Assembly: GCA_022484565.1 (NCBI GenBank)
Contig: JAKVKZ010000024.1
Coordinates: forward strand, 1-41,410
Direction of reading: 5' to 3'
Source: Muribaculaceae bacterium
GTDB taxonomy: Bacteria > Bacteroidota > Bacteroidia > Bacteroidales > Muribaculaceae
DNA length: 41,410 bases
A program made the translations under genes and the position numbers. This document shows, one piece after another, positions 32,030-39,706 of the stretch. The first letter of the stretch is position 1. Every line of letters begins with the position of its first letter. The notes under the pieces were generated by a model. That model saw nothing but the letters and a program-made list of their open reading frames with translations, searched no databases and was not told the DNA's origin.

Positions 32030-32099
32030 AAAAACAGATAATTTTGTTCATAAAAGCGTTAAACAAAGTAAAAAGTGTTGTTTTGCAAAATAAATGCCT

Positions 32100-32107
32100 T
32101 ACCTTTG
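32100..32107 (+). promoter_or_regulatory. -7 box of the TetR-efflux operon
   Basis: TACCTTTG matches TAnnTTTG; no TTTG lies at the standard distance upstream. The three direct repeats that follow sit in the leader. Confidence 0.55.
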
Positions 32108-32118
32108 ATAACAAAATT

Positions 32119-32156
32119 GTTAAACATAAATGTTAGACATAAAAGTTAAACATAAA
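32119..32156 (+). repeat. Three 13-base-period direct repeats in the tetR leader, candidate operator
   Basis: GTTAAACATAAA at 32119, GTTAGACATAAA at 32132 and GTTAAACATAAA at 32145 follow each other with a period of exactly 13. They fill the space between promoter and start codon, the last touching the ATG. AACATAAATGTT (32123-32134) is also a near-perfect palindrome, as expected for a TetR-type operator. Confidence 0.6.
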
Positions 32157-32806
32157 TGATAATCAACAACGACAAAGAAGAAAATACCGAGCACAACAAG
32201 CAAACAGCCATTTTGCATGCTGCCGAGGAAGAATTTATGGAAAAGGGCTTTGACGGAGCAAAGACCACTGCAATAGCTGCAAAAGCAGGCGTAACACACG
32301 CAATGCTCCATTACTACTACAGGACGAAGGCCAACCTGTTCGAGCAAGTGTTCAACGAGAAGATTTCACTAATGGCGCAATCCTTTGTCAGCGCATTTGT
32401 CGAAGAGGACATGCCTCTATGCCAAAAAATTCAGAAGATGATAGAAAACCAGTTCGATTTTCTGAACCAGAACCGTGATTTGCCAAGATTCGTGGTGAAT
32501 GAATTGATCAGCAAGCCCGAGCGCAGAGAACTCATCATACACAAAGTTAAAAGCATGGCAAAACAAATCCTGACTCGACTGCAAAGTGAAATCGACAAGC
32601 ATGTGGAAGAAGGCTCATTCCTGCCAATCAGAGCAATCGACTTGATGGTTGACATCGCCTCAATCAACGTGTTCCCCTTTATCGCTTTGCCAATCGTGAT
32701 GACTATTGCCGACAGTTTCTACACGACCGAAGACGAATTTCTCATGGCAAAGAGAACTGAGAACGTGAAAGTCATACTCAACAGAATCCTCGTAAATAAA
32801 AGCTAA
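32156..32806 (+). CDS. TetR-family regulator (CecR-like)
   Basis: A 216-residue regulator with an N-terminal helix-turn-helix (AEEEFMEKGFDGAKTTAIAAKAGVTHAMLHYYYRTKANLFEQVF, about residues 23-66) and a helical ligand-binding C-terminal part. It heads a seven-gene export operon that matches the E. coli ybhGFSR set controlled by the TetR-family protein CecR, so local repression of this operon is the natural role. The 13-base repeats in its leader are the obvious candidate operator. TolC follows after 5 bases. Confidence 0.9.
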   Translation: MIINNDKEENTEHNKQTAILHAAEEEFMEKGFDGAKTTAIAAKAGVTHAMLHYYYRTKANLFEQVFNEKISLMAQSFVSAFVEEDMPLCQKIQKMIENQFDFLNQNRDLPRFVVNELISKPERRELIIHKVKSMAKQILTRLQSEIDKHVEEGSFLPIRAIDLMVDIASINVFPFIALPIVMTIADSFYTTEDEFLMAKRTENVKVILNRILVNKS

Positions 32807-32811
32807 AAATC

Positions 32812-34095
32812 ATGATAAAGAAATTTATTACATCAATTGCGCTGAGCACATTGGCAATAACGGCAAGCGCGATAACGCTCGACGAATGTCAGCAATTGGC
32901 TCAAGCCCAATATCCATTGACTGCTGAATACGGACTTGTGGCAAAAACTGCCCAATACGACATTGAAAACATTTCGAAGAACAATTTGCCTCAGGTGAGT
33001 GCCTACGCACAAGCCACATGGCAAAATCGGGTTGCATCATTTCCCGACAATATGGCGGCCATGTTCAGCAAAACCGGAATTGACTTAAAAGGAGTAAAAA
33101 AAGACCAATACAAAATCGGTGCTGAAGTTAACCAGAAACTGTGGGATGGCGGAGACGTGAAATCACAACAGGAAAGCCGCAGAGCCGAGAGCGAAGTCAG
33201 CAAAGCTAAACTCGATGTGGAAATGTACCAATTAAGAAAACGAATCAACGACTTGTTTTTCGGCACACTTCTGCTGCAGGCCAAAGCAAAGCAGAATGAC
33301 GAACTGCAAAAAGTGCTTTCAAGCAATCTCAGCCTCATCAATGCCAACGTGAAAGGCGGCACTGCAATGGAAAGCGACGCAGAAACCGTGAAAGCGGAAT
33401 TGCTTTCGGCAAGGCAACAGCGTATCGACATTGAAGAAGCGGAGAAAGCCTACAGGTCAATGCTAAGCATATTCACAGGAAAAAATTTGAGCAATGAAGT
33501 TCTGGAAATGCCGGCAATGTGTGAAACGCCCAACGCTGATGCGCTTTTGCGGCCGGAAATACGGCTTTACGAAGCACAAAAAGCATTTTGGAATGCACAA
33601 AAAAATAATGTGAAAGCATCGCTTATGCCAAAAGTCGGACTGTTTGCGCAAGGTTATTACGGGTATCCGGGATATAATATGTTCGATGATATGCTTCATC
33701 ATGATTTCAGTTTTAATTTCATGGTCGGTGTAAAGGTACAATGGAATATCGGAGGATTATACAGAAAAAAGGCTAACCTGCAAAAAATTGATGTTGCCCA
33801 AAACGACATAAGCGCACAACAGGAAGTATTTCTGTTCAACAACAGCATCGAAACCCAACAAGAGCAATCACAAATAAGCAACAAGCAGCGGCAATTATCA
33901 GCCGACCAAGAGATAATTGACTTGCGCACCTCAGTGAGAAAAGCTACAGAGGCAAAACTATCAAATGGCATCATCATTGTGAACGACCTTGTGCGGTACA
34001 TAACTGACGAGAACCAAGCGAAGATAGCAAAAAGCGTACACGAGATAGAATTGCTGAAAAGCATTTATGACTTAAAATTCACGACTAACAAATAA
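32812..34095 (+). CDS. TolC-family outer-membrane efflux protein
   Basis: A 427-residue outer-membrane channel component. It has a signal peptide (1-20, cleaved near ITASA), then two OEP repeats: TLDECQQLAQAQYPL and long coiled helices with KAKLDVEMYQLRKRINDLFF, and a second set near QISNKQRQLSADQEI. TolC trimers bridge periplasm and outside. In E. coli YbhGFSR borrows the general TolC, whereas here a dedicated channel gene is in the operon, 5 bases after tetR and 5 before the adaptor gene. Confidence 0.92.
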   Translation: MIKKFITSIALSTLAITASAITLDECQQLAQAQYPLTAEYGLVAKTAQYDIENISKNNLPQVSAYAQATWQNRVASFPDNMAAMFSKTGIDLKGVKKDQYKIGAEVNQKLWDGGDVKSQQESRRAESEVSKAKLDVEMYQLRKRINDLFFGTLLLQAKAKQNDELQKVLSSNLSLINANVKGGTAMESDAETVKAELLSARQQRIDIEEAEKAYRSMLSIFTGKNLSNEVLEMPAMCETPNADALLRPEIRLYEAQKAFWNAQKNNVKASLMPKVGLFAQGYYGYPGYNMFDDMLHHDFSFNFMVGVKVQWNIGGLYRKKANLQKIDVAQNDISAQQEVFLFNNSIETQQEQSQISNKQRQLSADQEIIDLRTSVRKATEAKLSNGIIIVNDLVRYITDENQAKIAKSVHEIELLKSIYDLKFTTNK

Positions 34096-34100
34096 CAATT

Positions 34101-34985
34101 ATGAAAGCAAACTTAATACTGACAATAGCAATTGGCGCATTGTTGACATCCTGCAACGGAAACGTAAAGAGAGACGCTACAGGCACATTCGAGGCCACAG
34201 AAGTGACTGTTTCAAATGAAATTCCCGGGAAACTGGTATATTTCAACGTTACTGAAGGCGACAACTTAAATGCCGGACAAACTGTAGGAATGATCGACAG
34301 CGTGCAGTTGCAGCTGCAAAAGCTGCAACTTCGGCGCAGCGGCGCGTCAATTCTGAGCAACAAGCCTGAAATATCAGCGCAAGTGGCATCACTTGAAGCC
34401 CAAATCGCAAAGCAACGGAGCGAGAAAGTCCGATTTGAGAATCTGCTGAAAGCAAAAGCCGCCACACAAAAACAGGTTGACGACATAAATTCTGCTATAA
34501 CAGTGCTGCAAGGGCAATTGGCAGCGCTGAAATCGACACTCAGCAACAACACATCGAGCCTAAACGCACAAAGCAGCGCCGTTGACGTGCAGATAGCACA
34601 AATCGACGACAAATTGGCAAAATGCCACATAACTTCACCGGTAAGCGGAACTGTGCTTGCCAAATATGTCGAGCAGGGTGAAATGGCTGTGACAGGACAA
34701 CCTCTATTCAAGGTTGCCGACCTGAACAACATTTTCCTGCGGGTTTATCTTACGGCAGCCCAACTGCATGATGTGAAAATCGGACAAACAGTGAAAGTAA
34801 CGCCGAGCGGAAGCGGAAAAACCTACGACGGAAAAGTCACTTGGATTTCATCAAACTCCGAATTCACGCCAAAGAACATACAAAGTGCCGATGAAAGGGA
34901 GAACCTTGTGTACGCAATGAAAATTGCGGTGAAGAACGATGGGCTAATTAAGATTGGGATGTACGGCGACGTGACCTTCAAATAA
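34101..34985 (+). CDS. HlyD-family periplasmic adaptor (YbhG-like), lipoprotein
   Basis: A 294-residue membrane-fusion protein. A lipobox ALLTSC suggests lipid anchoring at Cys18. After a biotinyl/lipoyl-like half-motif (EIPGKLVYFNVTEGDNL) comes a coiled-coil hairpin (about 70-160, rich in Gln, Lys and Ala, e.g. SLEAQIAKQRSEKVRFENLL), the second lipoyl half (CHITSPVSGTVLAKYVEQGE) and a beta-barrel domain. It joins the inner-membrane ABC transporter to the TolC channel. Its stop is 2 bases before the first ATPase gene. Confidence 0.92.
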   Translation: MKANLILTIAIGALLTSCNGNVKRDATGTFEATEVTVSNEIPGKLVYFNVTEGDNLNAGQTVGMIDSVQLQLQKLQLRRSGASILSNKPEISAQVASLEAQIAKQRSEKVRFENLLKAKAATQKQVDDINSAITVLQGQLAALKSTLSNNTSSLNAQSSAVDVQIAQIDDKLAKCHITSPVSGTVLAKYVEQGEMAVTGQPLFKVADLNNIFLRVYLTAAQLHDVKIGQTVKVTPSGSGKTYDGKVTWISSNSEFTPKNIQSADERENLVYAMKIAVKNDGLIKIGMYGDVTFK

Positions 34986-34986
34986 G

Positions 34987-35895
34987 ATGGCAACAGCGAT
35001 AAACGTTAATAACGTAAGCAAACGGCAGGGAAACGTGGAAGCGCTGAAAGGAGTAAACTTCAGCGTGAACCGAGGAGAACTGTACGGGCTTATCGGGCCT
35101 GACGGAGCAGGAAAGACAACAATGTTCCGACTGCTTACCACCCTGCTCGTACCTGATGAGGGAACTGTAACCGTAGATGGATTCGACACGGTGAAAGATT
35201 ATGAGGCTATACGCAGCCGTGTCGGTTACATGCCCGGCAGATTCTCACTATATCAGGACTTGACTGTGGAAGAGAACCTGAAATTCTTCGCATCGGTATT
35301 CAGCACCACAATTGAGGAGAATTACGACCTGATAAAGGACATCTACGCACAGATTGAGCCTTTCAAGCACCGTAGGGCAGGCAAACTGTCAGGCGGAATG
35401 AAGCAAAAGCTCGCACTTAGCTGCGCTCTGGTCCATAAGCCAAGTGTACTGCTGCTTGACGAGCCTACAACTGGAGTTGACCCCGTGTCGAGATACGAGT
35501 TCTGGCAAATGCTGCACAAGTTGAAGGAGGAGAATATCACAATTGTGGTGTCAACCCCATATATGGACGAGGCCAAGATGTGCGACAGAATTGCGCTCAT
35601 CAACCATGGGCAAATCTTGAAGATTTCCACCCCAAAGGACATTGCCGACGACTTCAACGACGCATTGCTGGAAGTGAAAGGCGAAAACCTGTACAAACTT
35701 ATGCTCGAAATACGCAAAATGAGGACAGTGAAAAGCTGCTACTCATTCGGCGATTCGCTGCATGTCACATTCTCGGAAACGCCGGATACCGAAGGCTTCA
35801 AGAAGGAATTGTCGGAACTGGGGCAAGGCGGACTTACAATTACTCCAATAGAGGCCGGAATAGAGGATAGCTACATGAAACTTGCAGATGAATGA
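34987..35895 (+). CDS. ABC transporter ATPase, first half of a split YbhF
   Basis: A 302-residue ABC ATPase with Walker A GPDGAGKTT (about 37-45), signature LSGGMKQK, Walker B VLLLDEPTTGVDP and the switch STPYMDEAK, where a Pro replaces the usual His (STHYMDEA). The GPDGAGK and LSGGMKQK sequences match the N-terminal half of E. coli YbhF, in which both ATPases are fused. The second ATPase gene overlaps its end. Confidence 0.92.
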   Translation: MATAINVNNVSKRQGNVEALKGVNFSVNRGELYGLIGPDGAGKTTMFRLLTTLLVPDEGTVTVDGFDTVKDYEAIRSRVGYMPGRFSLYQDLTVEENLKFFASVFSTTIEENYDLIKDIYAQIEPFKHRRAGKLSGGMKQKLALSCALVHKPSVLLLDEPTTGVDPVSRYEFWQMLHKLKEENITIVVSTPYMDEAKMCDRIALINHGQILKISTPKDIADDFNDALLEVKGENLYKLMLEIRKMRTVKSCYSFGDSLHVTFSETPDTEGFKKELSELGQGGLTITPIEAGIEDSYMKLADE

Positions 35896-36640
35896 CGAAA
35901 TGGGAAATAAAGTAATCATAGCAGAGAACCTGACCAAGAAGTTCGGGAATTTCACAGCCGTTGACCATATCACTTTTGAGGTGGAACGGGGTGAGATATT
36001 CGGATTCCTCGGAGCCAACGGTGCCGGAAAGACTACCGCGATGCGGATGTTCTGCGGGCTTAGCAGGCCAACGGAAGGGAAAGGCAGCGTGGGAGGTTTC
36101 GATGTGCGTACCCAGGCTGAACAGATAAAGAAGAATATAGGCTACATGAGCCAAAAGTTCTCGCTTTACGAAGACCTGAAAGTGTGGGAAAACATCCGAC
36201 TGTTTGCCGGTATCTACGGAGTGAAAGAGGGCGAGATAAAGTCAAGGAGCGAAGAACTTCTGCACAGGCTTGGACTGTACGAAGAGCGGGACTCGTTCGT
36301 GAAATCCCTGCCTCTGGGCTGGAAACAGAAGCTCGCATTTTCCGTAGCCATATTCCATCATCCAAAAATCGTGTTCCTCGACGAACCGACTGGCGGAGTT
36401 GACCCGATAGCAAGGCGGCAATTCTGGGAACTGATCTACGAGGCAGCCGACCAAGGGATAACTATATTCGTAACCACGCACTACATGGATGAGGCAGAGT
36501 ACTGCAACCGAGTGTCGATTATGGTTGACGGACGGATTGACGCACTTGACACTCCACGGAATCTGAAAGAGCAATTCGGTACGACAGATATGGACGGCGT
36601 GTTCCGCGCACTGGCACGCAAAGCAAAAAGAGGAGATTGA
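35888..36640 (+). CDS. ABC transporter ATPase, second half of a split YbhF
   Basis: A 250-residue ABC ATPase with Walker A GANGAGKTT, Walker B IVFLDEPTGGVDP and the switch TTHYMDEAEYC. The signature loop reads LPLGWKQK in place of LSGG, as in the C-terminal half of YbhF, so with the preceding gene it likely forms an asymmetric heterodimer. ATG 35888 overlaps the previous stop by 8 bases; TTG 35882 and ATG 35900 are alternatives. The permease gene follows after 4 bases. Confidence 0.92.
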   Translation: MNDEMGNKVIIAENLTKKFGNFTAVDHITFEVERGEIFGFLGANGAGKTTAMRMFCGLSRPTEGKGSVGGFDVRTQAEQIKKNIGYMSQKFSLYEDLKVWENIRLFAGIYGVKEGEIKSRSEELLHRLGLYEERDSFVKSLPLGWKQKLAFSVAIFHHPKIVFLDEPTGGVDPIARRQFWELIYEAADQGITIFVTTHYMDEAEYCNRVSIMVDGRIDALDTPRNLKEQFGTTDMDGVFRALARKAKRGD

Positions 36641-36644
36641 CGAT

Positions 36645-37745
36645 ATGAAAAAGATGCTGTCGTTCATAAGAAAGGAATTTTACCACATTTTCCGCGACAA
36701 ACGGACAATGCTGATTCTTATTGGTATGCCAATGGTGCAGATTATCCTATTCGGCTTCGCCATCTCCAACGATGTGAAGAACGTGAGAGTGGCATATTAT
36801 GCTCCGCATTATAATAATGACATACAAAAACTCGTGGCGAAGATTGACGCAAACGACTACTTCATTGTGGTTGGCAAATGCACCACAAAAGAGGATATCA
36901 ACCATGCCCTGCTTAGCGGTAAGGCTGACATTGTGGCCTACTTCGACCGTGATTTCAGCAAAATAGGCAAAAAAGGCTCAACTCCTACCGTGAACTTAAT
37001 AATTGATGCCTGCGACCCGAACATGGCGACCATGGAATCGACCATTCTGACGCAGGTCATCAACGATTATTTCAAGAATCCCGCCGGCGGAACGGGCGCT
37101 CTGCTTGTGCCGCACACAAGGCTGCTATACAATCCCAGCATGGAAAGTTCCTATAACTTCGTGCCCGGAATAATGGGATTGATATTGATGGTCATCTGCG
37201 CCATGATGACATCAATTTCAATAGTAAGGGAAAAGGAAGTCGGTACAATGGAAGTGCTGCTTGTGTCGCCATCACGGCCAATGGGGATAATATTCGCCAA
37301 AATGGTGCCCTACTTCACTATATCATGCCTTAACCTCGCAACCATTCTGGTCCTTTCAGTGTTTGTGCTGAAACTGCCGATTGCAGGAAGCCTTATCGGA
37401 CTTATCCTGTTCGCAATGCTCTACATCGCTTTGGCACTCGCATTCGGGCTGCTGATTTCAACAATAATGAAGACTCAGGTTTCCGCAATGCTGGTTTCGA
37501 TGATGGGACTGCTGATGCCGACGATGCTACTTTCGGGAATGATTTATCCCGTGGAGAATATGCCGGCTATTCTGCAATGGATATCGGCTGTGATACCTGC
37601 ACGCTGGTTCATAACAGCAGTGCGTAAAGTGATGATACAGGGTCTGCCGATGGCGGCAATCGTGAAGGAGATAGCGGTGATTGGCGGAATGTTAATAATC
37701 ATAACCGGGCTGAGCTTGAAGAATTTCAAGAAACGTCTGGAATAA
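36645..37745 (+). CDS. ABC-2 type permease (YbhS/YbhR family), first
   Basis: A 366-residue permease with one N-terminal span (about 20-42, LILIGMPMVQIILFGFAIS), a large extracytoplasmic domain (about 45-175) and five C-terminal spans including the ABC-2 signature region MISIVREKE-like TSISIVREKEVGTMEVLLVSP. This layout is typical of the YbhS/YbhR drug and export permeases. It pairs with the following permease gene to form the membrane channel. The substrate is unknown; the E. coli homologue is linked to antibiotic and chloramphenicol/cefoperazone sensitivity. Confidence 0.92.
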   Translation: MKKMLSFIRKEFYHIFRDKRTMLILIGMPMVQIILFGFAISNDVKNVRVAYYAPHYNNDIQKLVAKIDANDYFIVVGKCTTKEDINHALLSGKADIVAYFDRDFSKIGKKGSTPTVNLIIDACDPNMATMESTILTQVINDYFKNPAGGTGALLVPHTRLLYNPSMESSYNFVPGIMGLILMVICAMMTSISIVREKEVGTMEVLLVSPSRPMGIIFAKMVPYFTISCLNLATILVLSVFVLKLPIAGSLIGLILFAMLYIALALAFGLLISTIMKTQVSAMLVSMMGLLMPTMLLSGMIYPVENMPAILQWISAVIPARWFITAVRKVMIQGLPMAAIVKEIAVIGGMLIIITGLSLKNFKKRLE

Positions 37746-37763
37746 AGCAGGATGAAATAAGCT

Positions 37764-38867
37764 ATGATATTAAAATATTTACTTGAAAAGGAATTTAAGC
37801 AATTCCGCCGCAATCCGATATTTCCTCGGCTGATGGTGGCATTCCCGATATTGATTATTTTCGTGTTCCCGTGGGTGACCACTTTTGAGGTGCAGAACAT
37901 CAAGGTGACTGTGGTTGACGACGACAATTCCACTCTGTCGCACCGGCTGACGCACGAAATTGAAAATTCACGCTATTTCAACCTCGTCGGGGCTGAACCA
38001 TCGTATCAACTCGGACTTGCCGATGTGGAAAAAGGCACAGCCGATGTGGTGCTCGACATTCCCCGCGACTTTGAGAAAAACATGATAAGACGAAGCGGAA
38101 GCAATATTCAAATTTCGGCAAATGCTGTGAACGGAATTAAAGGCAACATCGGAAGTTCGTACCTTAACGCAATTGTGGCGCAGTTCGCCACGAAAATAGC
38201 AAGCGAACACGGACTGAAGGTGCAACCCGCCGTGAATGTGATAACGCAGAACCGATTCAACGAATATCTCGACTACAAGAAATTCATGATACCCGCCTTA
38301 ATAACTATGGTGCTGATTCTGCTTTGCGGCTTCTTCCCCACCCTGAATATAGTGAGCGAGAAGGAAATCGGGACAATTGAGCAAATCAACGTTACGCCAG
38401 TGGGCAAGGCCTCGTTTATTATAGCCAAACTGATACCCTATTGGGCAATGGGACTGATTGTGTTCACCGTATGCTTCTTCCTCGCATGGCTCACATACGG
38501 CTTTGCGCCGCAGGGCAATGTGCTGCTTATATATCTCGACGCTGTGCTGTTCATCATGTTCATGTCGGGGTTCGGGCTTGTGGTGTCGAACAATTCAGCC
38601 ACCATGCAGCAGGCAATGTTCGTGATGTTCTTCTGCATCATGGTGTTCATCCTGATGAGCGGACTGTTCACCCCCATTCATTCCATGCCTCAATGGGCAC
38701 AGGACATCGCATTTTTCAATCCTCCAAGATATTATATAGAGATTATGCGGTCGGTATTCCTTAAAGGCAGCAATTTCATGGAGAACTGGTTCAGCTATAT
38801 GATGCTTGCCATTTTTGACTTGCTGATTAACTTCTGGGCTATTCTTAGCTACCGAAAGCAGAGCTGA
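37764..38867 (+). CDS. ABC-2 type permease (YbhR/YbhS family), second
   Basis: A 367-residue permease of the same layout as its neighbour: N-terminal span (about 23-43), extracytoplasmic domain (about 45-180) and five C-terminal spans around NIVSEKEIGTIEQINVTPV and FSGLFTPIHSMP-like LMSGLFTPIHSMPQWAQ. It is the last gene of the export operon, 18 bases after the first permease, and no terminator hairpin is evident before the tandem repeats that begin 9 bases after its stop. Confidence 0.92.
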   Translation: MILKYLLEKEFKQFRRNPIFPRLMVAFPILIIFVFPWVTTFEVQNIKVTVVDDDNSTLSHRLTHEIENSRYFNLVGAEPSYQLGLADVEKGTADVVLDIPRDFEKNMIRRSGSNIQISANAVNGIKGNIGSSYLNAIVAQFATKIASEHGLKVQPAVNVITQNRFNEYLDYKKFMIPALITMVLILLCGFFPTLNIVSEKEIGTIEQINVTPVGKASFIIAKLIPYWAMGLIVFTVCFFLAWLTYGFAPQGNVLLIYLDAVLFIMFMSGFGLVVSNNSATMQQAMFVMFFCIMVFILMSGLFTPIHSMPQWAQDIAFFNPPRYYIEIMRSVFLKGSNFMENWFSYMMLAIFDLLINFWAILSYRKQS

Positions 38868-38875
38868 CAATATTC

Positions 38876-39191
38876 GTGGGACAGCTTGGGACAACGATTC
38901 TGCTTGATTTTCAATTGATTGCGATGCTATTTTCGGCTTTGTCCCGAAAGTTTTTCACCATATTGTTCCACCCAATTGTGGGACAAGTCCGTGGGACAGT
39001 TTGGGACAACGCTTCTGCTTGGCTTTCAATTGATTGCGACGGAATTTTCGGCTTTGTCCCAAAAGTTTTTCACCATATTGTTCCGCCCAATTGTGGGACA
39101 AGTCCGTGGGACAGTTTGGGACAACGCTTCTACTTGGCTTTCAATTGATTGCGATGCTATTTTCGGCTTTGTCCCAAAAGTTTTTCACCAT
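38876..39191 (+). repeat. 115-base tandem repeat, 2.75 copies
   Basis: Copies start at 38876, 38991 and 39106 (GTGGGACAG), the third being cut after 86 bases. They differ by only a few substitutions. Each unit contains inverted GGGACAA / TTGTCCC blocks and a TGTTCCACCC..GTGGGACA stem. As 115 is not a multiple of three, the reading frames across it are artefacts of the repeat. It directly follows the last permease gene. Confidence 0.85.
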
Positions 39192-39706
39192 CTATTTTGC
39201 CTATTTTTTCTCATTTTGTGATGCAAATTTGGGACTTGGCCCAATGTGCCAAATTGGCTTTATTCATTAAAATGCTTCGCAATTTACGAATAAAGCACAT
39301 TTGATGTGGGAAGGTGGATATATGGATTCCGACACTACTTGCTTTCTCAGGATTTCAATGAACTCTGGGCGAATATAATGACTTGTGAAGGTGAAAGTCC
39401 AAGAAAATAGGATATTTCTGAAGGTTTTTGCAAGGAAACCGCCATTTCGTTATGTTTTTGGCTTTTGGGAAAGGTGGAGGATTAATTTTGAGGGATAAAA
39501 CAATCCCATTTCAAAGAGCTATAATGCTGATTGAAATGGGATTTATTTGATTGGTGAAACGGATTTTTAATGCTCCATTTATTATGCTTGTCGCCTTTTC
39601 AGCGTTTCTTATTCTGCCTTTTTAGGGTTTTCAATAACGATCCACTCAAAGCAGCTCGCTATTGAATCCTGAATAATCAATAATTAATCCGCTCACTTCC
39701 GTTCGC
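39192..39706. other. Intergenic region with no convincing gene; possible 32-codon ORF or decayed helix-turn-helix fragment
   Basis: On the minus strand an ATG near 39449 opens a 32-codon frame beginning MAVSLQKPSEISYFLGLSP. This resembles the recognition-helix end of Crp/Fnr-type regulators (..EIASYLGITPE..), and the neighbouring frame continues with RPEFIEILRKQ, as if a frameshift had split one sequence. It may equally be a multicopy intergenic element. The rest, to the FISUMP gene at 39707, shows only the inverted repeat at 39502-39543. Confidence 0.35.
39502..39543 (-). terminator. Perfect 12-base inverted repeat, possible terminator of the FISUMP operon
   Basis: AATCCCATTTCA (39502-39513) and TGAAATGGGATT (39532-39543) flank an 18-base loop with an inner AGC/GCT stem. 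On the minus strand it is followed by TGTTTTATC, a weak T run. The distance of about 160 bases from the FISUMP stop is long for a terminator. Confidence 0.5.

Noticed and set aside
34085-34732. 215-codon minus-strand frame antisense to the HlyD adaptor
   Set aside because: Ser/Cys-rich shadow of the Gln/Ala-rich coiled-coil coding strand.
38876-39191. CRISPR array
   Set aside because: Units of 115 bases are adjacent without spacers and no cas genes are present.
38876-39270. Overlapping plus-strand frames of 78-100 codons
   Set aside because: They are copies of one another caused by the 115-base repeat, which changes frame at each copy; no start context and no protein family.
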